From the NCBI GenBank assembly GCA_029946075.1, contig JAQSDT010000086.1, positions 1-7,580 of the forward strand: 7,580 nt of DNA, written 5' to 3'. The stretch comes from a bacterium. GTDB taxonomy: Bacteria > Pseudomonadota > Alphaproteobacteria > Rhizobiales > Xanthobacteraceae. The position numbers and the translations under genes are program-made. This document shows positions 1-5,437 of this stretch, in pieces. Each line of letters begins with the position of its first letter. The stretch's first letter is position 1. The notes under the pieces are model-generated. The model saw nothing but the letters and a program-made list of their open reading frames with translations. It ran no database searches and had not been told where the DNA came from.

Positions 1-1
1 G

Positions 2-1051
2 CTCGACTGGAACGAGCAGTCGCCCTACCTCAAGCTCGTGGTCGATCAGGACCGCGCCCGCGCGCTCGGTCTGACCCCGCAGGACGTCTCGCAGGCGCTG
101 GCGATGCTGATCTCCGGCGCGCCGGTCACCACCATCCGCGACGGCATCGAGAAGGTCGGCGTGGTTGCCCGCGCGATCCCCGCCGAACGCCTCGACCTCG
201 GCCGCGTCGGCGATCTCACCGTGACCTCGCGCAACGGCGTCGCCGTGCCGCTGCAGCAGATCGCGCGGATCGAATATGCCCACGAGGAGCCGATCATGTG
301 GCGGCGTAATCGCGACATGGCGATCACCGTGCGCACCGACGTCGTCGACGGTGTGCAGGCGCCCGACGTCACCGGCCAGATCTGGCCGAAGCTGCAGGAG
401 ATCCGCGACAATCTCGAGCCGGCCTACCGGATCGAGCCGGGCGGCGCATTCGAGGAATCGGCCAAGGGCAATGCCTCGATCGCCCTGCTGTTCCCGCTGA
501 TGGCGCTGGTGATGCTGACGCTGCTGATGATCCAGCTGCACAGCTTCTCGCGCCTGATCCTGGTGTTCCTCACCGCACCGCTCGGCATCGTCGGCGCCTC
601 GCTCGGCCTCAACGTCGCCAACCAGCCGTTTGGTTTCGTGGCGCTGCTCGGCCTGATTGCGCTGGCCGGCATGATCATGCGCAACGCGGTCATTCTGGTC
701 GATCAGATCGAGGCCGACGTCTCGCAGGGATTGACGCGCCGGGAAGCGATCGTCGAAGCCACCGTCCGGCGCGCCCGGCCGGTGATCCTGACGGCGCTTG
801 CCGCGATCCTCGCCATGATCCCGCTGTCGCGCTCCGCCTTCTGGGGTCCGATGGCGATCACCATCATGGGCGGATTGTTCGTTGCGACCTTCCTGACCTT
901 GCTTTATCTGCCCGGTCTTTATGCACTGTGGTTCCGCAAGAGCCTGGACGAAAGCGGCGTGAGCGAGCAGCCCGATCTTGCGCCGCAACATCAGGCCACC
1001 GGCCAAACCAAGGCCTCGCATGCATTTCCGCTTGCCGACGCGGCCGAATAA
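2..1051 (+). CDS. RND-family efflux transporter permease, C-terminal part (partial at 5' side)
   Basis: Inner-membrane proton-driven pump subunit that would work with a periplasmic adaptor and an outer-membrane channel to export drugs or other small molecules. The frame is open from the left edge (first full codon at base 2), so the GTG at 38 is an internal codon. The visible 349 residues begin in the second periplasmic (porter/docking) domain: 'DQDRARALGL' is the typical pore-domain motif. Five hydrophobic segments follow, at about 475-540, 553-609, 628-702, 775-833 and 847-939, matching TM8 to TM12 of a 12-TM RND pump. 'GMIMRNAVILVDQ' (about 667-708) is the family's conserved TM10 signature, and 'RARPVILTAL' follows as expected. 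The tail after the last TM is hydrophilic and about 37 residues long. The family is clear; the substrate (drug versus metal, HAE-1 versus another subgroup) cannot be told from this part. The TetR gene 18 bases downstream is a likely regulator. Confidence 0.93.
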   Translation, partial: LDWNEQSPYLKLVVDQDRARALGLTPQDVSQALAMLISGAPVTTIRDGIEKVGVVARAIPAERLDLGRVGDLTVTSRNGVAVPLQQIARIEYAHEEPIMWRRNRDMAITVRTDVVDGVQAPDVTGQIWPKLQEIRDNLEPAYRIEPGGAFEESAKGNASIALLFPLMALVMLTLLMIQLHSFSRLILVFLTAPLGIVGASLGLNVANQPFGFVALLGLIALAGMIMRNAVILVDQIEADVSQGLTRREAIVEATVRRARPVILTALAAILAMIPLSRSAFWGPMAITIMGGLFVATFLTLLYLPGLYALWFRKSLDESGVSEQPDLAPQHQATGQTKASHAFPLADAAE

Positions 1052-1069
1052 TTGAACATTGAGTACGCA

Positions 1070-1675
1070 ATGACGCTGATTTCCGAACCCGTCGAAACCG
1101 ACACCCGCGAGAGGATTCTCGTGGTGGCGGAGCGTCTGTTCCGGCAGATCGGCTATCAGAAGACGACGGTCGCGGACATCGCCAAAGAGTTGCGGATGAG
1201 CCCGGCCAACGTCTATCGCTTCTTCGATTCGAAGAAGTCGATCCACGAAGGCGTGGCCCGCACGCTGATGAGCGAGGTGGAGGCCGAGGCGATCAGGATC
1301 GCCGCCAAGCCCGGGCCGGCAAAGCCCCGCCTGCGCGAGCTGCTCAAGACCATCAATCGCATGAATACGGAACGCTATGTCGGCGATTCCAAGCTGCACG
1401 AGATGGTGGCGATCGCGATGGAAGAGGATTGGTCGGTATGTGTCACCCATATCGAATGCTGCACCGGCATCATCGGCGGGGTGATTGCCCAAGGCGTGGC
1501 GTCCGGTGAGTTCGAAGCCCCGGATCTGCCCGCGGCGGCGCTCTGCACCTGCACCGGCATGATCCGCTTCTTTCACCCGCAGATGATCGCGCAGGCCATC
1601 AACAAGCCCAGCGCCACGATCGACCAGATGATCGATTTCCTGTTCCGCGCGCTCGAGCCGCGCAAGGCGACCTGA
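1070..1675 (+). CDS. TetR/AcrR-family transcriptional regulator
   Basis: DNA-binding repressor of 201 residues, the usual TetR length. The N-terminal domain (residues about 11-60) matches TetR_N well: 'TRERILVVAERLFRQIGY', then the helix-turn-helix 'TTVADIAKELRMSPANVYRFF' (residues 32-52; recognition helix about 44-51) and the 'SKKSIHEGV' helix. The rest is the divergent ligand-binding and dimerisation domain. I chose ATG 1070 because the in-frame TTG at 1052 lies directly after the permease stop and adds only six residues; neither has a strong ribosome binding site. It lies 18 bases after the RND permease on the same strand, so it is probably co-transcribed and regulates the pump; this is inference from context. 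The C-terminal domain is unusually rich in cysteine: Cys124, Cys130, Cys131, Cys159 and Cys161, with His127 and His169 nearby. The natural ligand is unknown. Confidence 0.93.
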   Translation: MTLISEPVETDTRERILVVAERLFRQIGYQKTTVADIAKELRMSPANVYRFFDSKKSIHEGVARTLMSEVEAEAIRIAAKPGPAKPRLRELLKTINRMNTERYVGDSKLHEMVAIAMEEDWSVCVTHIECCTGIIGGVIAQGVASGEFEAPDLPAAALCTCTGMIRFFHPQMIAQAINKPSATIDQMIDFLFRALEPRKAT

Positions 1676-1697
1676 CACTCTAGCCAGTTGACTCTTC

Positions 1698-1782
1698 CGT
1701 CATTGCGAGCGAAGCGAAGCAATCCATTGGCTCCGCGCGACTTGGCATGGATTGCTTCGTCGCTTCGCTCCTCGCAATGACG
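1698..1782. repeat. Dispersed palindromic repeat of the 'cattgcgagcgaagcgaagc' family
   Basis: Two long arms are near-perfect inverse copies: left arm 1698-1727 (begins CGTCATTGCGAG, ends AGCAATCCAT) and right arm 1747-1782 (begins ATGGATTGCT, ends CTCGCAATGACG). They enclose a 19-base loop at 1728-1746. The right arm differs from the reverse complement of the left mainly by two three-base insertions. The RNA would fold into a long hairpin, which could act as a weak terminator between the TetR and flavin reductase genes. I recognise the sequence as a repeat scattered through intergenic regions of Bradyrhizobium and relatives; the copy number in this genome cannot be seen here. Confidence 0.85.
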
Positions 1783-1802
1783 CAAAAAGAAAGAGTGCGA
1801 TC

Positions 1803-2426
1803 GTGACCACCAAAGACCTGCATTATTACGAGCCGAAGAACGGCCACGGCCTCAGGCACGACCCCTTCAACGCCATCATCGCACCGCGCCCGATCGGCTG
1901 GATCTCCTCGCGCGACGGCAGCGGCAACGTCAATCTGGCGCCCTACAGCTTCTTCAACGCCTTCTGCTATCACCCGCCGATCATCGGTTTCTCCTCCACC
2001 AACTGGAAGGATAGCGCGGGCAACATCAAGGACACCGGCGAGTTCGTCTGGAACCTCGCCACGATGGACCTTGCGAAGCAGATGAACGCCACCGCGGCCC
2101 ATGTCGCCCGCGACGTCGACGAGTTCAAGCTCGCGGGCGTGACGCAGGCGCCGTGCAGGCTCGTCAACGTGCCCCGCGTGGCGGAAAGCCCGGTCGCGTT
2201 CGAGTGCAAGGTGACGCAGATCATCCAGTTGCAGGGCGCCGACGGCGCCAAGGCGCAGGCCTGGCTGACACTCGGCGAGGTCGTTGCCGTGCACATCGAC
2301 AAGGCCTTCATCCAGGACGGCGTCTACCAGACCGGGCTTGCCCATCCGATCGTCCGCGCCGGCCGCCGCGGCGATTACTTCGAGATCAAGCCGGAAAACA
2401 TGTTCGAGATGATCCGTCCGGATTAG
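1803..2426 (+). CDS. Flavin reductase-like, FMN-binding split-barrel protein (DIM6/NTAB family)
   Basis: A 207-residue protein of the flavin reductase-like domain family, whose members bind FMN and often use NAD(P)H to supply reduced flavin to a partner oxygenase. The FMN-binding signature is clear: 'APRPIGWISSRDGSGNVNLA' (residues 27-46), followed by 'PYSFFN' (47-52) and 'PPIIGFSS'. A second conserved block, 'DTGEFVWNLAT', lies near residues 78-88. I chose GTG 1803, which has a purine-rich stretch (AAAGAG, 1790-1795) seven bases upstream. The frame stays open upstream to a TTG at 1752, but that part would translate the arm of the palindromic repeat ('LRRFAPRND'), a common mis-annotation. No oxygenase gene is adjacent, so the partner and substrate are unknown; the gene appears to stand alone between two repeats. 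The fold is clear; the exact reaction is not. Confidence 0.88.
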   Translation: MTTKDLHYYEPKNGHGLRHDPFNAIIAPRPIGWISSRDGSGNVNLAPYSFFNAFCYHPPIIGFSSTNWKDSAGNIKDTGEFVWNLATMDLAKQMNATAAHVARDVDEFKLAGVTQAPCRLVNVPRVAESPVAFECKVTQIIQLQGADGAKAQAWLTLGEVVAVHIDKAFIQDGVYQTGLAHPIVRAGRRGDYFEIKPENMFEMIRPD

Positions 2427-2440
2427 GATTGCGCAGATTA

Positions 2441-2530
2441 CGTAACCCGGATGGAGCGAAGCGCAATCCGGGAGCAGTCTATCCGCTTGCGAGACCTCCC
2501 CGGGTTTCGCTTCGCTGCACCCGGGCTACG
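2441..2530. repeat. Second dispersed palindromic repeat ('agcgaagcg' with CCCGG ends)
   Basis: Left arm 2441-2473 and right arm 2498-2530 are 33 bases each; the reverse complement of the right arm matches the left at 27 of 33 positions. They enclose a 24-base loop at 2474-2497. Both arms read CGTA-CCCGG-TG-AGCGAAGCG-AA-CCGGG when oriented alike. The element starts 14 bases after the flavin reductase stop and could work as its transcription terminator or protect the mRNA end, although no T-run follows. It differs in sequence from the repeat at 1698-1782, sharing only an AGCGAAGCG-like core. I recognise this as a repeat family common in Bradyrhizobium intergenic DNA, from memory only. Confidence 0.8.
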
Positions 2531-2591
2531 ATCGTTGCCTTTCACCGTTCATTAAAATCCTCCGAAATTCCTCAACCGGCGCTCAACCGTT

Positions 2592-2625
2592 CCGGCAAAA
2601 GCCGGGCGGGCTTAAACCCGGCTTT
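2592..2625 (+). promoter_or_regulatory. Two mutually exclusive hairpins in the leader of the small membrane protein gene
   Basis: CCGGC-AAAA-GCCGG (2592-2605) is a perfect five-pair stem with a four-base loop. AAAGCCGGG (2598-2606) can instead pair perfectly with CCCGGCTTT (2617-2625) over nine pairs with a ten-base loop. Both use the GCCGG at 2601-2605, so only one can form at a time. The structure ends 28 bases before the ribosome binding site of the gene at 2672. It may be an RNA switch, a weak terminator without a real T-run, or chance pairing in GC-rich DNA; the sequence alone does not decide. Confidence 0.35.
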
Positions 2626-2653
2626 CACGGCGGACGTTGCACTCTCCCGAAAA

Positions 2654-2661
2654 AGGGGAGG
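2654..2661 (+). promoter_or_regulatory. Ribosome binding site for the small protein at 2672
   Basis: AGGGGAGG lies ten bases before ATG 2672. It closely matches the anti-Shine-Dalgarno complement. It is the main reason for accepting this short gene and for rejecting the longer upstream reading in the same frame, which would begin inside the flavin reductase gene. Confidence 0.7.
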
Positions 2662-2671
2662 CTCGTCTTCA

Positions 2672-2935
2672 ATGCCCGTTGTCAAATATTTTGCCGTGAC
2701 CGGATCGGCGCTGCTCGCGCTGCTGTTCGTTTCGAACACGTTCCTGATCGACGACGAAAGCCTGCGCTTCGACGGATCGCTGTACGGGAGCGCGATGTAC
2801 GCGCCGCATGCGGAAGACGTCCAGGCGACGTCGGAGCTTCGTTTCACACGCGACGTGACGCCCGCGCTGCGCGTCAGGGAAGCGTTTGCCGTATTCGTCC
2901 CCAACGATCGCCGGCGTAGCCGACGCGAGTCGTAA
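2672..2935 (+). CDS. Hypothetical small membrane or exported protein
   Basis: An 87-residue protein of unknown function. Residues about 6-26 form one hydrophobic stretch ('YFAVTGSALLALLFVSNTFL') after a short N-terminus with one Lys, so it is either a signal peptide or a single membrane anchor. I see no clear AxA-type cleavage site, which slightly favours an anchor. The rest (about 27-87) is hydrophilic: an acidic patch 'DDESLRFDGS', then 'ELRFTRDVTPALRVREAF' and a basic end 'PNDRRRSRRES'. The start is supported by a strong ribosome binding site at 2654-2661. The overall pattern (MPV-KYF, then RFTRDVTP, then FVPND) resembles small hypothetical proteins I recall from Bradyrhizobium, which argues for a real conserved gene, but I could not run a search. 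It stands alone, with 245 bases before it and 234 after. No function is proposed. Confidence 0.7.
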   Translation: MPVVKYFAVTGSALLALLFVSNTFLIDDESLRFDGSLYGSAMYAPHAEDVQATSELRFTRDVTPALRVREAFAVFVPNDRRRSRRES

Positions 2936-2978
2936 GACCATACCCCTAAAGCCCTCCGCCATATCCGGGTACGACGTC

Positions 2979-2999
2979 GTCCGCAGCTAAGCAGCGGAC
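2979..2999. repeat. Short hairpin after the small protein gene
   Basis: GTCCGC (2979-2984) and GCGGAC (2994-2999) pair perfectly; an A·A mismatch and two further G-C pairs leave a TAA loop. It lies 43 bases after the stop at 2935. There is no T-run after it, so a classical terminator is not supported. A 10-base palindrome, ACGACGTCGT (2971-2980), overlaps its left edge. Its role is unknown. Confidence 0.35.
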
Positions 3000-3121
3000 A
3001 ATGCAGCCGTTTTGGAACGGGTTTGGCCTTTCGCCGTTATCTCCTGGTCCATCAATTTCGCTTCATTCCAGCTTCGAGACGTCCCCGAATCCCGTGCCGT
3101 CGGCTAGAATGAGCCGTCGTT

Positions 3122-3137
3122 TGGCACAGGTGAGGCG
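3122..3137 (+). promoter_or_regulatory. Possible sigma-54-like -24/-12 element before fadE (weak)
   Basis: TTGGCAC (3121-3127) matches the -24 half of the sigma-54 consensus. The invariant GG (3123-3124) and GC (3135-3136) are exactly ten bases apart, as required. The -12 half is poor (AGGCG instead of TTGCA/T). Transcription would start near 3148 and leave a leader of about 22 bases holding the ribosome binding site. No enhancer-binding regulator gene is visible. A TAGAAT at 3105-3110 could alternatively be a sigma-70-type -10 box, but it has no convincing -35. Confidence 0.2.
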
Positions 3138-3149
3138 CGACGTCGCGCC
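3134..3149. promoter_or_regulatory. Perfect 16-base palindrome in the fadE leader, candidate operator
   Basis: GGCGCGACGTCGCGCC is identical to its own reverse complement. It lies seven bases upstream of the fadE ribosome binding site and 20 bases before ATG 3170. Its size and symmetry suit a dimeric repressor, and its place near the start of the transcript suits repression of the beta-oxidation operon. It does not look like any fatty-acid regulator site I can recall. In RNA it could only fold as a stem with almost no loop, so a DNA role is more likely. Confidence 0.4.
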
Positions 3150-3156
3150 GCAGACC

Positions 3157-3163
3157 AGGAGAG
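3157..3163 (+). promoter_or_regulatory. Ribosome binding site of fadE
   Basis: AGGAGAG lies six bases before ATG 3170 and fixes the start. An in-frame TGA at 3131-3133 prevents any longer N-terminus. Confidence 0.8.
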
Positions 3164-3169
3164 TTCGCC

Positions 3170-5437
3170 ATGAGCTTCCGCCGCGATTACATCAGCAAGC
3201 CGATTTTTTCCTGGGCCCGCGGCGTTTTGCCGTCGATGTCCGACACCGAGCGCGAGGCGCTCGAGGCCGGCGACGTCTGGTGGGATGCCGACCTCTTCAC
3301 CGGCAATCCCGATTGGTCGAAACTGCTGGCGACCGCACCGGCGGTGCTGACCGACGAGGAGCGCGCCTTCCTCAACGGTCCGGTCGACGAGCTCTGCACC
3401 ATGCTCGACGAATGGAAGATCGTCTGGGAATGGCGCGATCTTCCGCCGGACGTCTGGGCCTTCATCAAGCGGCACAAATTCTTCGGCATGATTATTCCAA
3501 AAGAGTTCGGCGGCCTCGGCTTCTCGCCCTATGCGCATTCCGAAGTCGTGCGCAAACTTTCCTCGCGCTCGCTCACCGCCGCCGTCACCGTGATGGTGCC
3601 GAACTCGCTCGGGCCGGGTGAACTCCTGATGCGTTTCGGCACCAAAGAGCAACAGCAGCGCTGGCTGCCGCGGCTCGCCGAAGGTAGCGATATTCCCTGC
3701 TTCGGCCTGACCAGTCCTGAAGCCGGCTCCGATGCCGCATCGATGGTCGACACCGGCATTATCTGCATGGGCAATTTCGAGGGCCGCGAAGTGCTGGGCC
3801 TGAAGCTGAACTGGCACAAGCGCTACATTACACTGGGCCCGGTGGCGACGCTGCTCGGGCTCGCCTTCAAGGCTTACGATCCCGATCATCTCGTCGGCCC
3901 GCAGGAAGAGCTCGGCATCACCGTGGCGCTGATCCCGACCCATCTGCCCGGCGTCGAGATCGGCCATCGCCATCTGCCGGCGATGCAGGTGTTCCAGAAC
4001 GGTCCCAACCGGGGCAAGGACGTCTTCATCCCCCTGGACTACGTCATCGGCGGGCAGGAGCGGCTCGGCCAGGGCTGGAAGATGCTGATGACGGCGCTTG
4101 CCGCCGGCCGCGGCATTTCGCTGCCGTCGCTGTCGGCGGCCGGTGCGGCCTATTCTGCGCGCACCACCGGCGCCTATGCCCGCATCCGCGAACAGTTCGG
4201 TATTTCGATCGGCAAGTTCGAGGGCATCGAGGAGCCGCTCGCGCGCATCGCCGGCACCGCCTATCTGCTCGATGCGGCGCGGCGGCTGACCTGCGCCGCG
4301 CTCAACCAGGGCCATCATCCCGCGGTGATCTCCGGGATCATGAAGCTGCATGCCACCGAGCGGATGCGGATCGTGATCGACGACGCCATGGATATCCACG
4401 GCGGCAAGGCCGTCATCGACGGGCCGCAGAATTACATGGGCAACCTCTATCGCGCGGTGCCGGTCGGCATCACCGTCGAGGGCGCCAACATCCTGACGCG
4501 CAATCTCATCGTGTTCGGGCAGGGCGCGATCCGCGCGCATCCCTATCTGCTCGACGAGATGAACGCACTCGGCGAGACCGATCGCGCCAAAGGGCTCGAT
4601 GCCTTCGACAGTGCGTTCTGGAAACATGTCGGCCACAGTTTCAGGACCATGTTCCGCGCCTGGGGCCGCAGCTGGAGCGGCGGGATATTCGCGCCGGCGC
4701 CCGATGCCGGCGACGCCACGCGATTCTACCGCCAGCTTTCGCGCTATTCGTCGGCGTTCGCGCTGTGTGCCGACATGGCGCTGCTGACGCTCGGCGGCGC
4801 GCTCAAGCGCAAGGAAATGCTGTCGGCGCGGTTCGGCGATATCCTGTCCGAACTTTATTTGTTGTCGGCGGCGCTGAAGCGCTGGCAGGACGAGGGGCGG
4901 CAGCAGGCCGATTTCGCCGCGCTCGAATGGTGTATGGCCAGCGGCTTCCGCACCATCGAAAACCGCTTTGCCGAAATCCTCGCCAATCTGCCGAACCGGT
5001 TCGTGGCGGCGATCCTGAAATTCCTGATCCAGCCGCTCGGCGCCAAGGTCACCGGCCCGTCCGACCGCATGGTGCAGCAATGCGCGCAGCTCGTGCTGGA
5101 GCCTTCGGCGGCGCGTGACCGGCTGACGGCGGATCTCGCCTTTGTCGAGGACGACGGCGGCGTTGCCCGGCTGGAGAAAGCCTTCCTGCTGGTGACGGCG
5201 GCCGACGATATTTCCAAACAAATGCGCGCCGCGCGCCTGCACGACTGGAAGGAAGCCGTGAAGAAGGGCGTCATCACGCAAGCCCAGGGCGAGAAGCTGC
5301 AGGCGGCGCACGACGCCGTCGCCGGGGTGATCGAGGTCGACGATTTCGCACCCGAAGCGTTGTCGCCGATTTACAGAAAGGGCGCCGACGTGCATCAATT
5401 CTTCCAGGATTTAGGTGAGCAGAGGGCAGCGAGCTGA
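3170..5437 (+). CDS. fadE: FadE-type acyl-CoA dehydrogenase
   Basis: FAD-dependent first step of fatty-acid beta-oxidation: acyl-CoA to trans-2-enoyl-CoA. The 755 residues align along nearly their whole length with what I recall of E. coli FadE (about 814 residues). Matching blocks include 'TEREALEAGDVWWDADLF' (N-terminal), 'VPNSLGPGELL', 'TSPEAGSD' (residues 181-188, FAD/substrate region), 'HKRYITLGPVATLLGLAFK', 'FQNGPNRGKDVFIPLDYVIG', 'GRGISLPS', 'KFEGIEEPLARIAGTAY', and 'TVEGANILTR' with the probable catalytic base Glu437. The C-terminal third ('GGALKRKEMLSARFGDILSE', 'PSDRMV') is the FadE-specific extension (DUF1974 type). The E. coli protein has about 60 more residues at the N-terminus that form membrane segments. 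These are absent here, and an in-frame stop at 3131 rules out a longer start, so this enzyme is probably soluble or peripheral. It is the first gene of the operon; its TGA overlaps the thiolase ATG by one base. Confidence 0.96.
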   Translation: MSFRRDYISKPIFSWARGVLPSMSDTEREALEAGDVWWDADLFTGNPDWSKLLATAPAVLTDEERAFLNGPVDELCTMLDEWKIVWEWRDLPPDVWAFIKRHKFFGMIIPKEFGGLGFSPYAHSEVVRKLSSRSLTAAVTVMVPNSLGPGELLMRFGTKEQQQRWLPRLAEGSDIPCFGLTSPEAGSDAASMVDTGIICMGNFEGREVLGLKLNWHKRYITLGPVATLLGLAFKAYDPDHLVGPQEELGITVALIPTHLPGVEIGHRHLPAMQVFQNGPNRGKDVFIPLDYVIGGQERLGQGWKMLMTALAAGRGISLPSLSAAGAAYSARTTGAYARIREQFGISIGKFEGIEEPLARIAGTAYLLDAARRLTCAALNQGHHPAVISGIMKLHATERMRIVIDDAMDIHGGKAVIDGPQNYMGNLYRAVPVGITVEGANILTRNLIVFGQGAIRAHPYLLDEMNALGETDRAKGLDAFDSAFWKHVGHSFRTMFRAWGRSWSGGIFAPAPDAGDATRFYRQLSRYSSAFALCADMALLTLGGALKRKEMLSARFGDILSELYLLSAALKRWQDEGRQQADFAALEWCMASGFRTIENRFAEILANLPNRFVAAILKFLIQPLGAKVTGPSDRMVQQCAQLVLEPSAARDRLTADLAFVEDDGGVARLEKAFLLVTAADDISKQMRAARLHDWKEAVKKGVITQAQGEKLQAAHDAVAGVIEVDDFAPEALSPIYRKGADVHQFFQDLGEQRAAS

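Larger units (their letters stand above)
2936..3169. other. Intergenic leader of the beta-oxidation operon
   Basis: These 234 bases hold no supported gene. They contain the hairpin at 2979-2999, a TAGAAT at 3105-3110 that could be a -10 box without a clear -35, the weak sigma-54-like element, the 16-base palindrome and the fadE ribosome binding site. An open frame running in from 3001 overlaps fadE in another frame and looks like a shadow. The operon promoter is most likely here, but I cannot place it with confidence. Confidence 0.6.

Noticed and set aside
1573..1785. Short - strand frame beginning MRHCEERSDEAI
   Set aside because: This is the opposite-strand translation of the same repeat and overlaps the TetR gene; the 'CEERSDEAI' string is a known spurious product of such repeats.
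1752..1802. Upstream TTG start that lengthens the flavin reductase by 17 residues
   Set aside because: The extra residues ('LRRFAPRND' and so on) are a translation of the palindromic repeat arm, a familiar annotation error.
1680..2345. 221-residue - strand frame opposite the flavin reductase
   Set aside because: It is antisense to the FMN-binding protein, and its C-terminal part reads through the repeat.
2153..2671. Upstream extension of the small protein frame into the flavin reductase gene
   Set aside because: The added part is out of frame with the flavin gene and reads through the repeat; the ribosome binding site at 2654-2661 supports ATG 2672 instead.
2972..3145. Repeated 8-mer CGACGTCG (2972-2979 and 3138-3145) as a pair of operators
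   Set aside because: The same 8-mer also occurs inside coding regions of this window (for example near 338, 2109 and 7018), so the repetition itself is not informative; only the longer palindrome is kept.
3001..3621. 206-residue + strand frame overlapping the start of fadE
   Set aside because: It is Arg-rich low-quality sequence in a different frame from fadE, with no ribosome binding site seen.
3104..5398. 764-residue open frame on the - strand covering almost all of fadE
   Set aside because: It is antisense to a clear FadE gene and its translation is rich in Arg, His, Gly and Ala with no recognisable family. Long antisense open frames are expected opposite GC-rich codons.
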